DNA of 64,000 nucleotides. Source: Spirosoma aerolatum. GTDB lineage: Bacteria > Bacteroidota > Bacteroidia > Cytophagales > Spirosomataceae. How positions within the stretch are numbered: the stretch's first letter is position 1; every line of letters starts with the position of its first letter. Shown in pieces: positions 1-8,750 of this stretch. The notes under the pieces were generated by a model. It was not told where the DNA came from. It made no database searches and was given only the letters and a program-made list of their open reading frames with translations. The stretch spans positions 2,367,001 to 2,431,000 of the forward strand of contig NZ_CP020104.1 of NCBI RefSeq assembly GCF_002056795.1, written 5' to 3'. Position numbers and translations under genes: made by a program.

Positions 1-1
1 T

Positions 2-127
2 GATGGCCGACTTTTACCAAACTCAGATTTTTTTAGCGATTGTTTAGTTCGTTTGCCTATGTTTTATGAATTAAACTATACAGAAATTGACCGGATTGTT
101 AAGATACTCAACGATATTAACTTCTAA
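2..127 (+). CDS. C-terminal end of a sugar aminotransferase (DegT/DnrJ/EryC1/StrS family), partial
   Basis: The window begins inside this gene; the last 41 codons are in frame from base 2 to a TAA at 125-127. The tail RLPMFYELNYTEIDRI matches the conserved end of dTDP-4-amino-sugar transaminases of the WecE/FdtB type (LVRLP-MYYGL-T-EE pattern). Such PLP enzymes install the amino group on a nucleotide sugar destined for a surface polysaccharide. The stop overlaps the next start (TAATG), so the two genes are translationally coupled. The catalytic part lies outside the window, so substrate specificity cannot be read. Confidence 0.7.
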   Translation, partial: DGRLLPNSDFFSDCLVRLPMFYELNYTEIDRIVKILNDINF

Positions 128-945
128 TGAGTAGGCCACCTAAGCTCTCTATTATAACAATTAATTATAATAATGCACAGGGATTACGTAAGACTATAGA
201 GAGTGTAGTTAGTCAAACGTCGCCAGAGTTTGAATATTTAGTTATTGATGGAGGCTCTATTGATGGAAGTGTAGATATAATTAAAAAATATGAGAAGTCT
301 ATATCGTACTGGATTAGTGAAAAAGACAAAGGAATCTATCATGCAATGAATAAAGGAATTTTACAGGCAAAGGGCGAGTATTGCCAATTTTTAAATTCTG
401 GAGATTACCTTTTAGCTAATAATGTGACTGAGCTTATGTTAGAAGATATGCCCGAATGCAATATACTCTATGGAAATAAATTGAGAGATTTTAACGGAAT
501 TAGTAAAGTAGAAAAAAGTTTTGAAGGCAGGCAGATAACCTTGTTGGATATGTTTATGTCTACTTTTTTTCATTCACCTGCTTACATAAAGAAATCACTT
601 TTCGAGACCTACGGTCTCTATGATGAAACATTGAAAATTGTATCCGATTGGAAGTTTTACCTGATTTCTATAGGAATGAACAATGAGAAGGTAGCTTACC
701 GTGATATAGACCTTGTTTGGTTTGATTCGAATGGCATAAGCACTACCAACAAGGATTTGGATACAATTGAGCGTAGCAGAGTTTTGGAGGAGGTTATACC
801 AAGGAGTATTCTTCTTGATTACCAACAATTTGCTAAAGATAGCTTGATTATCAAACGTATTAAGCAGAATAAGCTAGCTTGGTTCATTGTAATAAATTTG
901 TACCGGCTGCTGTTTAGATTTGATAAATACATAATTAAAAAATAA
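127..945 (+). CDS. Glycosyltransferase family 2 (WcaE/WcaA-like)
   Basis: A 272-residue GT-A glycosyltransferase. The N-terminus has the GT2 nucleotide-binding strand LSIITINYNN (residues 7-16), a VIDGGSIDGS stretch at about 39-48 and LNSGD at about 89-93 in place of the usual DxD metal-binding motif. These features resemble colanic-acid-type WcaE enzymes, which add a sugar to a lipid-linked repeat unit at the cytoplasmic face. The start overlaps the stop of the preceding aminotransferase, and a methyltransferase follows after 2 bp, so it sits inside the polysaccharide operon. The AT content is high compared with genes after 6150. Donor and acceptor sugars are unknown. Confidence 0.85.
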   Translation: MSRPPKLSIITINYNNAQGLRKTIESVVSQTSPEFEYLVIDGGSIDGSVDIIKKYEKSISYWISEKDKGIYHAMNKGILQAKGEYCQFLNSGDYLLANNVTELMLEDMPECNILYGNKLRDFNGISKVEKSFEGRQITLLDMFMSTFFHSPAYIKKSLFETYGLYDETLKIVSDWKFYLISIGMNNEKVAYRDIDLVWFDSNGISTTNKDLDTIERSRVLEEVIPRSILLDYQQFAKDSLIIKRIKQNKLAWFIVINLYRLLFRFDKYIIKK

Positions 946-947
946 GA

Positions 948-1703
948 ATGAAAAAGTTTATTGCCACATTTATTGAAAAGCTTGGATTTGTTATTATCTC
1001 CAAAAAGAAAATAAATACGTATCAAGTTGCTACGCTTGAAAAAGAATATCCACTTCTCAGAGAGAAAGGTAAGTTTATAAAAGCGACTGCTAATGGTGGA
1101 CTGAAGGGGAAACTGCTGGAAGAAGGTAGAACAAGATGGCTTGAAATAGGATGTGGTGGTGTTTTTGAAGATAATTTCACATACGTAGACTTATTTCCTG
1201 ATACCTTGGTAAATAGAGAGGGTAAATATTTTCGAATGGATATAGTTAATGCCACTCAATCTGAATTAAGTAAATTAGGTAAATTCGATTTAATTAGAAT
1301 GCAGCATGTATTTGAACATTTTACCCCTGAAGATGGATTAACTGTTTTGGCTAATTGTGCTAAACTTTTGAAGCAGGATGGTTATATACTTATCACAACC
1401 CCTGATTTGAAAAAATATATTGACTTCTATCTGTCTGGGCAGATCAGGAATAATTTCGATTGGTCTTTAAATAGAATTAAGAAAGATAGCCCTAACAGCT
1501 TTTACTTTTCTATTTTTACACATAGCGTACGATATGAGAAGCATGAATGGTGTTATGATATTGAAGGTTTAATTTATCAATTAGATTCGACGCAGAAATA
1601 TAAGAATATTCGGGAAATTACTTTAGATGATTCTCTGGCAAATATACCTTTTACACATAATAGGCCTAATGAAGATGTTTGCGTATTAGCCCAGCTATTA
1701 TAA
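948..1703 (+). CDS. Class I SAM-dependent methyltransferase
   Basis: A 251-residue soluble protein. Residues 64-71 (WLEIGCGG) form the glycine-rich SAM-binding motif I, an acidic strand end follows near residue 81 (VDLFPD), and FDLIRMQHVFEHF at about 115-127 is the post-motif region of the Methyltransf_11/23 type. It probably methylates a sugar or an attached group in the surface polysaccharide, as inferred from its position between glycosyltransferase and FkbM genes. The start follows the upstream stop by 2 bp. AT-rich coding sequence, like its neighbours. The methyl acceptor cannot be predicted. Confidence 0.8.
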   Translation: MKKFIATFIEKLGFVIISKKKINTYQVATLEKEYPLLREKGKFIKATANGGLKGKLLEEGRTRWLEIGCGGVFEDNFTYVDLFPDTLVNREGKYFRMDIVNATQSELSKLGKFDLIRMQHVFEHFTPEDGLTVLANCAKLLKQDGYILITTPDLKKYIDFYLSGQIRNNFDWSLNRIKKDSPNSFYFSIFTHSVRYEKHEWCYDIEGLIYQLDSTQKYKNIREITLDDSLANIPFTHNRPNEDVCVLAQLL

Positions 1704-1780
1704 ACTATAAAAATATCTTGTTTTTGTTGGCAACAAATGCATCTATATCTTAAGTAGCAATCTAGCCAATATCTATTTTT

Positions 1781-2656
1781 ATGCGAAAGCATTTACTGCC
1801 TTATTTTTTATTGAGAATTTTAAAAAAAATAAAGCTACTGAAGTATGTTAAACTTAATGCGATTATCTATATAGAAGGAGGCATAGCTAAAATACCCGTT
1901 AATAAAGGAGTTGGTTATCCAAATCTTTTCCTTCATCAGGATTGCTTTACTCCCTTATTTAGGAAATTTTGCCCTGAAAATCGTGGGTCATTTGTTGACA
2001 TAGGCACAAACATTGGTCAAACTTTATTGAAAGCTATTGATAGGAGCATTAATTATGTAGGCTTTGAGCCTAATCCGATTTGCTTTAGCTATATTAAAGA
2101 ATTAATATTGATAAACAACTATGGAAACTGTAGAGTTGAAAATTTTGCTCTATCAGATAAAGAACAAAAACTTGTACTAAGAATGAACGAAAATTCTGAT
2201 GCTTCTGCATCAGTTGTTGAATCATTAAGACCAAATTATTTTGTTGATTCACAGGTTATTAACTGCATACCGTATGATTCTCTTTACCTAGATAATCAAT
2301 TATCATTTGTTAAAATCGATGTAGAAGGAGCAGAGCTAGAAGTATTGGCTGGTATGAAAGAATCCATTAGCAGATATAAGCCTTTGATTCTATGTGAAGT
2401 TCTAGATAGTTTCTCCAGTGAAGTACTTGAATTTACTCAAGACCGCGCCAGTAAAGTATGCGCTTTACTGAAAGAAATTGGTTACCAGGCCATTCAGCTT
2501 AATCAAGCTAAAAATAAACTAAAATCTTTTAAATTGCTTGACTCCATTACTATAAAGCAATGGACGTTAGAGAGCTATGATTTAAATGATTATCTTTTTT
2601 TTCATACTAGTAAACAGGCTGAAGTTCTATCGGCTTTGAAAACATTGTGTGTTTAA
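1781..2656 (+). CDS. FkbM family methyltransferase
   Basis: A 291-residue protein with the FkbM-type SAM fold: FVDIGTNIGQT at residues 71-81 is motif I, YVGFEPNP at about 96-103 carries the acidic ribose-binding position, and VKIDVEGAELEVLAGM at about 187-202 is the characteristic FkbM block. The family O-methylates sugars or polyketides. Here the glycosyltransferase neighbours point to a methylated sugar. A 77-bp AT-rich gap precedes it. Its end lies 1 bp before the ATG of the next gene. Confidence 0.85.
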   Translation: MRKHLLPYFLLRILKKIKLLKYVKLNAIIYIEGGIAKIPVNKGVGYPNLFLHQDCFTPLFRKFCPENRGSFVDIGTNIGQTLLKAIDRSINYVGFEPNPICFSYIKELILINNYGNCRVENFALSDKEQKLVLRMNENSDASASVVESLRPNYFVDSQVINCIPYDSLYLDNQLSFVKIDVEGAELEVLAGMKESISRYKPLILCEVLDSFSSEVLEFTQDRASKVCALLKEIGYQAIQLNQAKNKLKSFKLLDSITIKQWTLESYDLNDYLFFHTSKQAEVLSALKTLCV

Positions 2657-2657
2657 C

Positions 2658-3611
2658 ATGTTTTCTATTGTTATTCCCCTTTACAATAAAGCTAAGTATA
2701 TTAAAAAAGCAATTGAATCAGTACTAGATCAAACTTGCCAGGATTTTGAATTAATAATTGTCAATGATGGATCAACCGACAAGAGCCTTGAAATAGTTAC
2801 TCACTTTACTGATCCTAGAATAAAGATTATTAATCAGGAAAATCTTGGGGTTTCGATAGCGAGAAACAATGGTGTAAAAATCGCTTGTTATGATTTCATT
2901 GCTTTCCTTGATGCTGATGATTGGTGGCACTCTTCTTTTTTAGACGAGCTAGCAATCCTGATTCAGGATTATGAAGATGCTACTTTTTATGGAACAAACT
3001 ACTATTATATCAAGAATGGAAAGTCTCGTATTGAATGGAAAGGTTTACCAGAAAACTTCGCGTCGGGGTATATTGACTATGTATCCATATATGCTAAAAG
3101 CTTTTGTGTACCAATAAATTGTTCTTTCGTCGCCGTCCGAAAATCAGCGTTTCTGAGCGTTGGCGGCTTTTGCCCAACTTTGCGACTTGGTGAAGATTTT
3201 AACTTATGGATTCGTCTGGCATTGATTGGTAAAGTAGCCTATCTTAATAAACCATTAGCCTTCTCTAATCAGGATGTTGATGGTTCTAATCGTGCGATTG
3301 GAGGAGTTACTCTATACCAACCAGCTTCTCATTTTGTTTTTAATCTGTCTTTTCTGAGTGCTCTTGAACAGCAATCCAGTGTTCTGAAAAGCCTTTTGGA
3401 TGGACTAAGGGTGCGCTGTTTATTGCCTTATTATTTAGCTGGAAAGTTTACCGAAGAGGTTAAGTCTATACTGGGAGAGGTTGATTTTTCTAAACAATCT
3501 TACTTCTATCAGGTCATCTATCAGTTACCTGTTCAATTGGCTCATCTTTATTTTAGGGGGCTACGCATGGGATCGTTTCTGAAACAGGGTATTCTTCGGC
3601 TTGTTCGATGA
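2658..3611 (+). CDS. Glycosyltransferase family 2
   Basis: A GT-A glycosyltransferase of 317 residues from the ATG at 2658. A GTG at 2649 is in frame, but it would overlap the upstream gene and the GT2 core starts at once with MFSIVIPLYNK. The nucleotide-binding segment IVNDGSTDKS and the metal-binding FLDADDWW are both present, followed by a conserved LGEDFNLWIRL region. It probably transfers one sugar during repeat-unit assembly. The stop overlaps the start of the following GT4 gene (ATGA at 3608). Confidence 0.87.
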   Translation: MFSIVIPLYNKAKYIKKAIESVLDQTCQDFELIIVNDGSTDKSLEIVTHFTDPRIKIINQENLGVSIARNNGVKIACYDFIAFLDADDWWHSSFLDELAILIQDYEDATFYGTNYYYIKNGKSRIEWKGLPENFASGYIDYVSIYAKSFCVPINCSFVAVRKSAFLSVGGFCPTLRLGEDFNLWIRLALIGKVAYLNKPLAFSNQDVDGSNRAIGGVTLYQPASHFVFNLSFLSALEQQSSVLKSLLDGLRVRCLLPYYLAGKFTEEVKSILGEVDFSKQSYFYQVIYQLPVQLAHLYFRGLRMGSFLKQGILRLVR

Positions 3612-4720
3612 CCAAAGTTGCCTTTATGCTAGGCGCTCTTGAGCGAGGTGGCACAGAAACGCTTTTGCTTGATACCTTGAAACAGGCAGCGAATGCAGAA
3701 TTGGATTGTCTGTTGGTTCATCGAAAAAATGGGGTACTGCTTCATGAATTTCAACGGACAGGTGTTCCGCTCTATCATTATCCAATCATGCATTCGTTTG
3801 ATCCAGGCTATTTTATGAGGCTTCGGAAGTTATTTCAAACGGAAGGCATACAAATAGTACATGCTCAGTTACCATTGGATGCGTTTTTGGCTTATTGGTC
3901 TAGTGTAGGAACAGGAATACGTATTATATTGAGTTTTCATGGATATGATTTCAATTATAGCAGGTTAGCGCATCGACTCGTTCAATTTATTATTCAACGT
4001 ACGAGCTTAAATCTATATGTTAGTCAGCATCTACGGGCGCATTATATGGCAGCCTATTCGTTGAATAATGTTCCGCAAAAACAGAAAGTGCTATACAATG
4101 GAGTGGACTTTGGAAAGTTTGAACTGACGATTAAGACTAGTATTCGGCAGGAATTAGGAATTTCACCATCAGCATTACTGATCGGAAGCGTTGGAAATTT
4201 TGTTGCTGTAAGAGATCAACTAACAATCTGTAAATTTCTCCTCGAGCTTAAAAAAAAATCAATTGATTTTCATTTTGTTTTTGTAGGTGCCAGGAGCGAA
4301 TCGGCTCCCTCTTTGTATGACGATTGTATGGCATTCTGTACTGCAAACGGACTAATGAATTGGGTCCATTTCATAGGCTCCAGGCAAGATGTACCGTCTA
4401 TCCTGAAAGATCTGGATGCTTTTGTCTATGCAAGTGATCATGATACGTTCGGTATCGCTGTAGTAGAGGCAATGGCTGTAGGAATTCCTGTTTTTGTAAA
4501 CGACTGGATAGTTATGCAGGAAATTACGGAGAACGGTAACTGGGCTACCTTATATAAAACGAAGGATATTAACGATCTGATAACCAAGTTTCACTGTTTT
4601 AAATATAGAAAAACTAGTTTTCGGGAAAAAGCCGCTGAAAACGCTGTTTCCGTTCGGAATACCTATTCAATTCAGCGGCACATACAAACCTTGAAAGAAT
4701 ACTATCGAATGGTAGTATAA
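3608..4720 (+). CDS. Glycosyltransferase family 4 (GT-B, group 1)
   Basis: A 370-residue GT-B enzyme. The N-terminal half opens with VAFMLGALERGGTETLL, the typical acceptor-side loop of GT4 proteins. The C-terminal half has LIGSVGNF, HFIGSRQDVPSILKDLDAF and a final EAMAVGIPV block that replaces the canonical E-x7-E nucleotide-sugar motif region (VVEAMA). It overlaps the preceding GT2 by 4 bp (ATGA). It presumably adds one sugar to the lipid-linked polysaccharide intermediate. Confidence 0.87.
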   Translation: MTKVAFMLGALERGGTETLLLDTLKQAANAELDCLLVHRKNGVLLHEFQRTGVPLYHYPIMHSFDPGYFMRLRKLFQTEGIQIVHAQLPLDAFLAYWSSVGTGIRIILSFHGYDFNYSRLAHRLVQFIIQRTSLNLYVSQHLRAHYMAAYSLNNVPQKQKVLYNGVDFGKFELTIKTSIRQELGISPSALLIGSVGNFVAVRDQLTICKFLLELKKKSIDFHFVFVGARSESAPSLYDDCMAFCTANGLMNWVHFIGSRQDVPSILKDLDAFVYASDHDTFGIAVVEAMAVGIPVFVNDWIVMQEITENGNWATLYKTKDINDLITKFHCFKYRKTSFREKAAENAVSVRNTYSIQRHIQTLKEYYRMVV

Positions 4721-4724
4721 GCAG

Positions 4725-6143
4725 ATGACTAACACCTTGGTTACCTATATTCCTCATTATTTTACCCGGAAAGGAATCCTTACTTTCTGGGTCATCACGT
4801 TATTAGCTACTTTGATATTTCTTCAACGTGTTATACCCTTTCAATGGATGCTATTTAATGTAGTTGAAGTCCTGTTGTTCTTCACACTATCGTCCAAATT
4901 ATCCACGAGGTGGGTAAAATTACCAGCCGCTGTTTATTCCAAACTTTTGTTTAGAACGGCCTTATTCATTCGTATTATTTGGGTTGTATTTAGTTATTTT
5001 TTCTATATTTCGATGACAGGGATACCCTTTGAGTTTCAGGCCGCTGATTCGAGAGGGTATCATGGCGAAGCAGTATGGTTAGTTAGTCTTCTCAATACAG
5101 GCAAGTTTGATCAGTATCTAACCTATATTGGTACAAACTATTCCGATATGGGTTATCCATTTTATCTGGGACTACTCTATTATATCCTGGGAGAAAATCT
5201 GTTTGTACCTCGTCTCATTAAAGCTCTTATTAGTGCTTATACCTGTTTATTAGTATATAAAATTGCTCGGAATAACTTTGGCGAAGAAACGGGACGAATG
5301 GCGGGTATTATGACCATGTTGCTTCCGAATTTGATCTATTACTGCGGTTTACATGTGAAGGAGACAGAAATGCTTTTTCTCGTAGTTTGTTTTGTTTTTA
5401 TAGCCGATAGATTAATTCGTTCTCGTGCACTAGGACTACGTGACATTTTTTTGCTTGGTCTTGCTGGAGCCTCTCTCTTCTTTTTTCGGACAGTTTTAGC
5501 TGGTTGTATGATCGGATCGGTAGCTATGGCAACTGCCCTTACTTCCAGAAGGATAACAAACCGAAGTAAACGTATTGTGTTACTATTTTTTTTAGTGGTA
5601 GGAGCGTTTTTTATTGCCTCAACCCCAATCTCTGATAATATTAATGAGTATCTGGACGCGAGCGACCAGAACCTTAAATCGCAGATGAATAACTTTGCTA
5701 CCCGAGAAGATGGGAAGAATAAACTGGCACGTTATGGATCGCGGAGTATATTTCTGCCTTTCATGGTAATGGCTCCTTTTCCAACTCTAATAAATATTCC
5801 AGATCAGCCCAATGCTATGATGTTGGGCGGAGCCTATTTTACACGCAATGTGTATGCTTTCTTTGTGTTTATTGGCCTGTTTGCACTCTATAAACGAAAA
5901 CAGTTACGGGAGCACATCCTAATATTGTCGGTTATTTTCTCGTATATATTCGTACTTGCCTCTAGTGGTTTTGCCTTATCGGAGCGATTTCATTTGCCCC
6001 TCGTTCCATTTCTGCTCATTTTGGCTTCTTATGGTATTTCTCAGATGAATCAAAAAAATAAAAAGTACTATGTCCCTTATCTAATTCTTATATCGGTTAT
6101 TATTATAAGCTGGAACTGGTTCAAAATCGCAGGACGTTCGTAA
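4725..6143 (+). CDS. Polytopic membrane protein, GT39/GT-C-like glycosyltransferase
   Basis: A 472-residue integral membrane protein with about eleven hydrophobic segments. The first large loop carries an acidic patch, AADSRGYHGEA, with Asp108. An Asp in this position is the usual catalytic or metal site of GT-C enzymes that use polyprenyl-phosphate sugars (GT39/PMT superfamily). The central part (MAGIMTMLLPNLIYYCGL and the following KETE) also resembles PMT_2 proteins. It lies 4 bp after a GT4 gene and 6 bp before another, so it belongs to the same operon. A polymerase of the Wzy type is the main alternative; no separate Wzy or Wzx is evident in the window. Confidence 0.6.
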   Translation: MTNTLVTYIPHYFTRKGILTFWVITLLATLIFLQRVIPFQWMLFNVVEVLLFFTLSSKLSTRWVKLPAAVYSKLLFRTALFIRIIWVVFSYFFYISMTGIPFEFQAADSRGYHGEAVWLVSLLNTGKFDQYLTYIGTNYSDMGYPFYLGLLYYILGENLFVPRLIKALISAYTCLLVYKIARNNFGEETGRMAGIMTMLLPNLIYYCGLHVKETEMLFLVVCFVFIADRLIRSRALGLRDIFLLGLAGASLFFFRTVLAGCMIGSVAMATALTSRRITNRSKRIVLLFFLVVGAFFIASTPISDNINEYLDASDQNLKSQMNNFATREDGKNKLARYGSRSIFLPFMVMAPFPTLINIPDQPNAMMLGGAYFTRNVYAFFVFIGLFALYKRKQLREHILILSVIFSYIFVLASSGFALSERFHLPLVPFLLILASYGISQMNQKNKKYYVPYLILISVIIISWNWFKIAGRS

Positions 6144-6149
6144 TCTATT

Positions 6150-7088
6150 ATGCGCATCCTGATCGTTTGTAGTGGAAACGCGCCGAATTTCGATGTCCGG
6201 TTGCATCAGGCGTTTATTTACGAACAGGTCGAAGCCCTCAAACAACTAGATACCTCCCTTCAATTTGATTATTTTTTTATCCAGGGCAAGGGTCTTCTCG
6301 GATACTTATCCTGCCACCGGGCATTACTCCAACAACTGGCAAATCAGTTATACGACTGCGTTCATGCGCATGTGACGATGTCGTCGCTCCTGGCTAATTT
6401 ACAGCGACGGGTGCCGGTCATAACTACCTTTCACGGTTCTGATATCAATGTGCCGAAATTGAGAATGCTGGCTATGGTGGCAGCATTCCTTAGCTACCGG
6501 ACCATCTACATCAGCCAGCAACTTCGTCAGAAGGCCATTTACAAAGGGAAAGCATCGCCAGCCGTAATTCCCTGTGGGGTTGATTTCGAACGATTTGTGC
6601 CGAGATCAAAGGTGGAGAGTCGGCAATTGCTGGGACTGATTGCCCATAAAAAGTATATACTCTTTTCATCGGGATTTTCGAATCAAGTCAAGAACTATCC
6701 ACTGGCTAAGGCCGCTGTCGAGTTGCTTCAGGATAGTTCGGTGGAACTCCTCGAGTTGAAAAATTACGGCAGGGAAGACGTAGCGCTGCTGTTTACAGCA
6801 GTTGATGTGGCTTTAATGACATCATACTCAGAAGGCTCACCGCAGTTTGTGAAAGAAGCGCTGGCTTGTAACTGTCCCGTAGTGTCGACCGATGTTGGTG
6901 ATGTGCGGGATATGATTAGTGATATTGAAGGGTGTTATCTAACCACCTATGAACCTCAGGACGTAGCCGAAAAACTGCGGGTCGTTCTGGCTAACCCAAC
7001 GGCGGTGTCGTCGCGGGAGTGTATCCGTCGGTTTGACAATCGATTAATTGCCCGACAGATTCGGGATGTCTATCAGCAACTTTTATGA
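6150..7088 (+). CDS. Glycosyltransferase family 4 (short GT-B)
   Basis: A 312-residue GT4-like protein, shorter than the usual 360-400. The N-terminal domain contains VHAHVTMSSLLANL and VITTFHGSDIN. The C-terminal domain has VIPCGVDFERF and ALMTSYSEGSPQFVKEALACNCPVV, the E-x7-E region that binds the nucleotide sugar. Base composition shifts here to about 50% G+C, unlike the AT-rich genes before it. The stop overlaps the next ATG (ATGA at 7085). Confidence 0.82.
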   Translation: MRILIVCSGNAPNFDVRLHQAFIYEQVEALKQLDTSLQFDYFFIQGKGLLGYLSCHRALLQQLANQLYDCVHAHVTMSSLLANLQRRVPVITTFHGSDINVPKLRMLAMVAAFLSYRTIYISQQLRQKAIYKGKASPAVIPCGVDFERFVPRSKVESRQLLGLIAHKKYILFSSGFSNQVKNYPLAKAAVELLQDSSVELLELKNYGREDVALLFTAVDVALMTSYSEGSPQFVKEALACNCPVVSTDVGDVRDMISDIEGCYLTTYEPQDVAEKLRVVLANPTAVSSRECIRRFDNRLIARQIRDVYQQLL

Positions 7089-7789
7089 TTAACGATTCCC
7101 CTTACTCCCCGAAGGAGTCTTTGGTTGACGATCAGGAAAACCCAATTCTGGGGGAGGGCGGGAACGGTAGCTCTGATATTGTTATCATTGATTATGGCAT
7201 GGGTAATCTGCGGTCGGTACAGAAAAAGTTTGATCGGCTGAAGGCATGTGCCAAAATCTCATCGGATTGTCGGGATATAGCCAAAGCCCGGAAACTGGTG
7301 CTGCCGGGTGTTGGTCATTTTGCCAATGGGATTCGAAAGTTGAAGGCGTCGGGAATTTGGGAGGTGTTAAACCATAAAGTCCTGATCGAGAAAACACCTG
7401 TTCTGGGTATTTGCCTGGGTATGCAGCTGATGGGGAAATTCAGTGAAGAAGGTGATACGGAAGGATTAGGTTGGTTCGATGCCCAGGTGGTGCGATTTCG
7501 AGTGCATGATGAACTTGCGTATAAAGTCCCGCACATGGGCTGGAATACCGCAGAGGTTGCTAAAGACTCTCGTTTACTAACAGGCATTCCGCAAACGGCG
7601 CTTTTTTATTTTGTGCATTCGTTTCATATGGTTTGCCAACAGCCCGATGATATTTTGGCGATGACAACCTATGACTACCCGTTTGTCTCGGCTATTGAAC
7701 GGGGCAACATTTACGGAACCCAGTTTCACCCGGAAAAGAGTCATGACTGGGGGGAGCAATTGATTTTTAATTTTATAACAGGCTGTTGA
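7085..7789 (+). CDS. hisH: HisH-like glutamine amidotransferase of an acetamidino-sugar module
   Basis: A class I glutaminase of the imidazole-glycerol-phosphate synthase HisH family, 234 residues. The catalytic triad is visible: Cys110 in LGICLGMQLM, His215 and Glu217 in GTQFHPEKS. The family body starts at IVIIDYGMGNL (residue 32). About 31 extra N-terminal residues result from using the ATG that overlaps the upstream gene; a downstream non-ATG start after the purine-rich GGGGGAGGG is possible. Because a HisF2-like and a WbpG-like gene follow, it probably supplies ammonia for converting an N-acetyl sugar to its acetamidino form, not for histidine synthesis. Confidence 0.85.
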   Translation: MINDSPYSPKESLVDDQENPILGEGGNGSSDIVIIDYGMGNLRSVQKKFDRLKACAKISSDCRDIAKARKLVLPGVGHFANGIRKLKASGIWEVLNHKVLIEKTPVLGICLGMQLMGKFSEEGDTEGLGWFDAQVVRFRVHDELAYKVPHMGWNTAEVAKDSRLLTGIPQTALFYFVHSFHMVCQQPDDILAMTTYDYPFVSAIERGNIYGTQFHPEKSHDWGEQLIFNFITGC

Positions 7790-7838
7790 GTGAAGAATGA
7801 ACCTGTTCTACTGTTTGATAAAGATATCCAGAAGTTGC

Positions 7839-7925
7839 TTTTGTCCTTCTGACGAAGGAAGAATCTTCGGACGTGCTGATTGAACAGCCAGCTCCGAAGA
7901 TTCTTCCTTCGTCAGAAGGACAAAA
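7839..7925. repeat. Perfect 33-bp inverted repeat between hisH-like and hisF-like genes
   Basis: Arms 7839-7871 and 7893-7925 are exact reverse complements, separated by 21 bases. The loop contains a further GCTG/CAGC pair. It fills the 193-bp gap between two genes that usually abut in this module. The transcript would form a very stable hairpin ending in AAAA with no T-run on the + strand, so it may act as an RNA-processing or attenuation element rather than a simple terminator. The arms are unrelated to the other long inverted repeats in the window. Confidence 0.9.
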
Positions 7926-7982
7926 ACTGATAAAATAAAAGTTTAAACAGGTTTATAAATAAACTAGCACTTCCGTTTTCCA

Positions 7983-8750
7983 ATGTTCAGACCCCGGGTT
8001 ATTCCATTGCTTTTGTTAAAAGCCAAAGGGTTGGTAAAGTCGGTTAAGTTTAAGGACTATACCTACATTGGGGACCCGATCAATGCCGTCAAAATATTCA
8101 ACGACTTACGGGCCGATGAACTGATGCTACTGGATATTCTGGCGACCAAAGAAGGACGGTGTATCGATCTGGATTTTGTACGACAGGTAGGGGATGAAGC
8201 CAATATGCCGTTTGCGGTTGGGGGAGGGATTCAGCGGATTAGCGAGATTAAAAGCCTGATCAATGCCGGTGCTGAGAAAGTCGTGATCAATTCGTTTGCC
8301 GTGCGGGAGCCATCCTTTATTAAAGCCGCATCGGATGAATTTGGGAGCTCAACCATTGTTGTGTCGATCGATATTAAAAAGAAATTTTTGGGTAAGCAGC
8401 AGGTATATACCGAAGGCGGAAGCCGCTCTACCGGACTGGATCCCATCGCCTGGGCGAAACAGATGGAAGCCAATGGAGCGGGGGAGTTGATTGTAACGTC
8501 TATTGAACACGATGGTATGATGCAGGGGTACGATCTGGCCTTACTGAATGCAATGTCGGCGGCTGTGCGTATACCCGTCGTGGCGGCTGGAGGGGCTGGT
8601 AAGCTCGATCATTTCCAGTCGGCCGTTCAAACGGCTCATGCATCGGCGGTGGCGGCTGGTTCGCTATTCGTTTATCACGGCCCCCGAAAAGCAGTATTGG
8701 TCAATTACCCCAAACAGGAAGAGTTAGTAACGATATTCAACCCATCATGA
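7983..8750 (+). CDS. hisF: HisF2/WbuZ-like (AglZ/HisF2 family) acetamidino modification protein
   Basis: A 255-residue TIM-barrel of the HisF superfamily. The start IPLLLLKAKGLVKS aligns with IPCLDVK of true HisF, and the first catalytic Asp (D11) is replaced by Leu, whereas the second (in VSIDIKK) is kept. YIGDPINAVKIFND and DELMLLDI are typical of the WbuZ subfamily. Loss of D11 argues against imidazole-glycerol-phosphate cyclase activity and for an ammonia-relay role in sugar amidination with HisH and the WbpG-like amidotransferase. It ends 4 bp inside the next gene (ATGATG at 8747). Confidence 0.87.
   Translation: MFRPRVIPLLLLKAKGLVKSVKFKDYTYIGDPINAVKIFNDLRADELMLLDILATKEGRCIDLDFVRQVGDEANMPFAVGGGIQRISEIKSLINAGAEKVVINSFAVREPSFIKAASDEFGSSTIVVSIDIKKKFLGKQQVYTEGGSRSTGLDPIAWAKQMEANGAGELIVTSIEHDGMMQGYDLALLNAMSAAVRIPVVAAGGAGKLDHFQSAVQTAHASAVAAGSLFVYHGPRKAVLVNYPKQEELVTIFNPS

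Noticed and set aside
1723..1737. Small palindrome TTTGTTG-G-CAACAAA between two methyltransferase genes
   Set aside because: A 7-bp palindrome with a one-base centre in AT-rich sequence is likely by chance; no promoter or gene boundary evidence supports it.
2649..2657. GTG at 2649 as the start of the GT2 gene
   Set aside because: It would overlap the FkbM gene by 8 bp, while the ATG at 2658 begins exactly at the conserved GT2 N-terminus.
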